Assembly (NCBI GenBank): GCA_030667735.1
Contig: DAOUVG010000125.1
Span: 1-5,396 of the forward strand
Source: Dehalococcoidales bacterium
Lineage (GTDB): Bacteria; Chloroflexota; Dehalococcoidia; Dehalococcoidales; Fen-1064
Length of the DNA stretch: 5,396 bases
Direction of reading: 5' to 3'
Below, in pieces: positions 5,253-5,396 of this stretch. The position numbers and the translations under genes were made by a program. Within the stretch, counting starts at the first letter, position 1. Every line of letters starts with the position of its first letter. A model generated the notes under the pieces. It saw only the letters and a list, made by a program, of their open reading frames with translations, had not been told where the DNA came from and did no database searches.

Positions 5253-5396
5253 CCTGTCATTGCGAGGAGCGTACCGACGTCGCCACTGTCTTCAGTGGCG
5301 CACAATCCTGTCATTGCGAGGAGCGTACCGACGTCGCCACTGTCTTCAGTGGCGCACAATCCTGTCATTGCGAGGAGCATACCGACGGCGCCACTG
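5253..5396. repeat. Tandem repeat array, 54-bp period with internal palindrome
   Basis: Two identical 54-bp copies (5253-5306 and 5307-5360) are followed by the first 36 bases of a third (5361-5396), which differs at 5379 (G to A) and 5388 (T to G). Each unit begins CCTGTCATTGCGAGGAGC and contains CGCCACTG-TCTT-CAGTGGCG, an 8-bp perfect stem with a 4-nt loop (5281-5300 in copy 1). ATTG near the unit start and CAAT at its end are also complementary, so the unit can fold as a two-tier palindrome. The opening resembles dispersed TGTCATTGCGAGGAGC-type elements that I recall from many bacterial genomes. The array continues beyond the window. It has no unique spacers and no coding potential. Confidence 0.9.

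Noticed and set aside
5253..5396. CRISPR array
   Set aside because: The 54-bp copies are directly abutting and near-identical along their whole length, so there are no variable spacers. No cas genes are in view.

Overview
This window comes from a GC-rich bacterial chromosome, most likely an anaerobe. The best guess is Dehalococcoidia (Chloroflexota) or a similar sediment or groundwater lineage. That guess is inference. It rests on a corrinoid protein paired with a UroD-type methyltransferase, on an XRE regulator whose wording (SGVSPSHLTRVESGQRFPSAR, then a conserved DPYV...L..EP helix) resembles proteins I associate with that group, and on tandem TGTCATTGCGAGGAGC repeats. No rRNA, tRNA or other taxonomic marker is present.

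Left part, plus strand: the C-terminal half of a family 3 glycoside hydrolase with an inserted PA14 domain (1-1278, cut by the window edge) is followed 34 bp later by moaC (1313-1792). A second molybdenum-cofactor gene, moaB/mogA-type (1838-2341, minus), converges on moaC. MoaC and MoaB act at separate steps of one pathway: the making of cyclic pyranopterin monophosphate, and the adenylylation of molybdopterin.

Middle: between moaB and the next gene lies 457 bp that is not empty. It holds a 38-codon minus-strand remnant that reads like the extreme C-terminus of a serine recombinase (2437-2571). It also holds a well-formed sigma-70-like promoter overlapped by CTATTG/CAATAG inverted half-sites (2631-2662). 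Next come a compact 67-nt structured leader closed by a perfect 8-bp stem (2686-2752), a small hairpin, and a strong Shine-Dalgarno. These lead into a 142-residue XRE-type helix-turn-helix regulator (2799-3227). The layout suggests an autoregulated regulator with an RNA leader of unknown class, next to the scar of a mobile element.

Right part, minus strand: a two-gene operon encodes a corrinoid protein (4499-5137) and then a UroD-superfamily methyltransferase (3411-4454), 44 bp apart. It is driven by a TTGACA-N17-TAAAGT promoter (5214-5242), with a long hairpin in the leader just before the ribosome binding site. The pair probably moves methyl groups from an unidentified methylated substrate through protein-bound cobalamin. 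Immediately upstream of the promoter, and running off the window end, is a tandem array with a 54-bp period and an internal palindrome (5253-5396).
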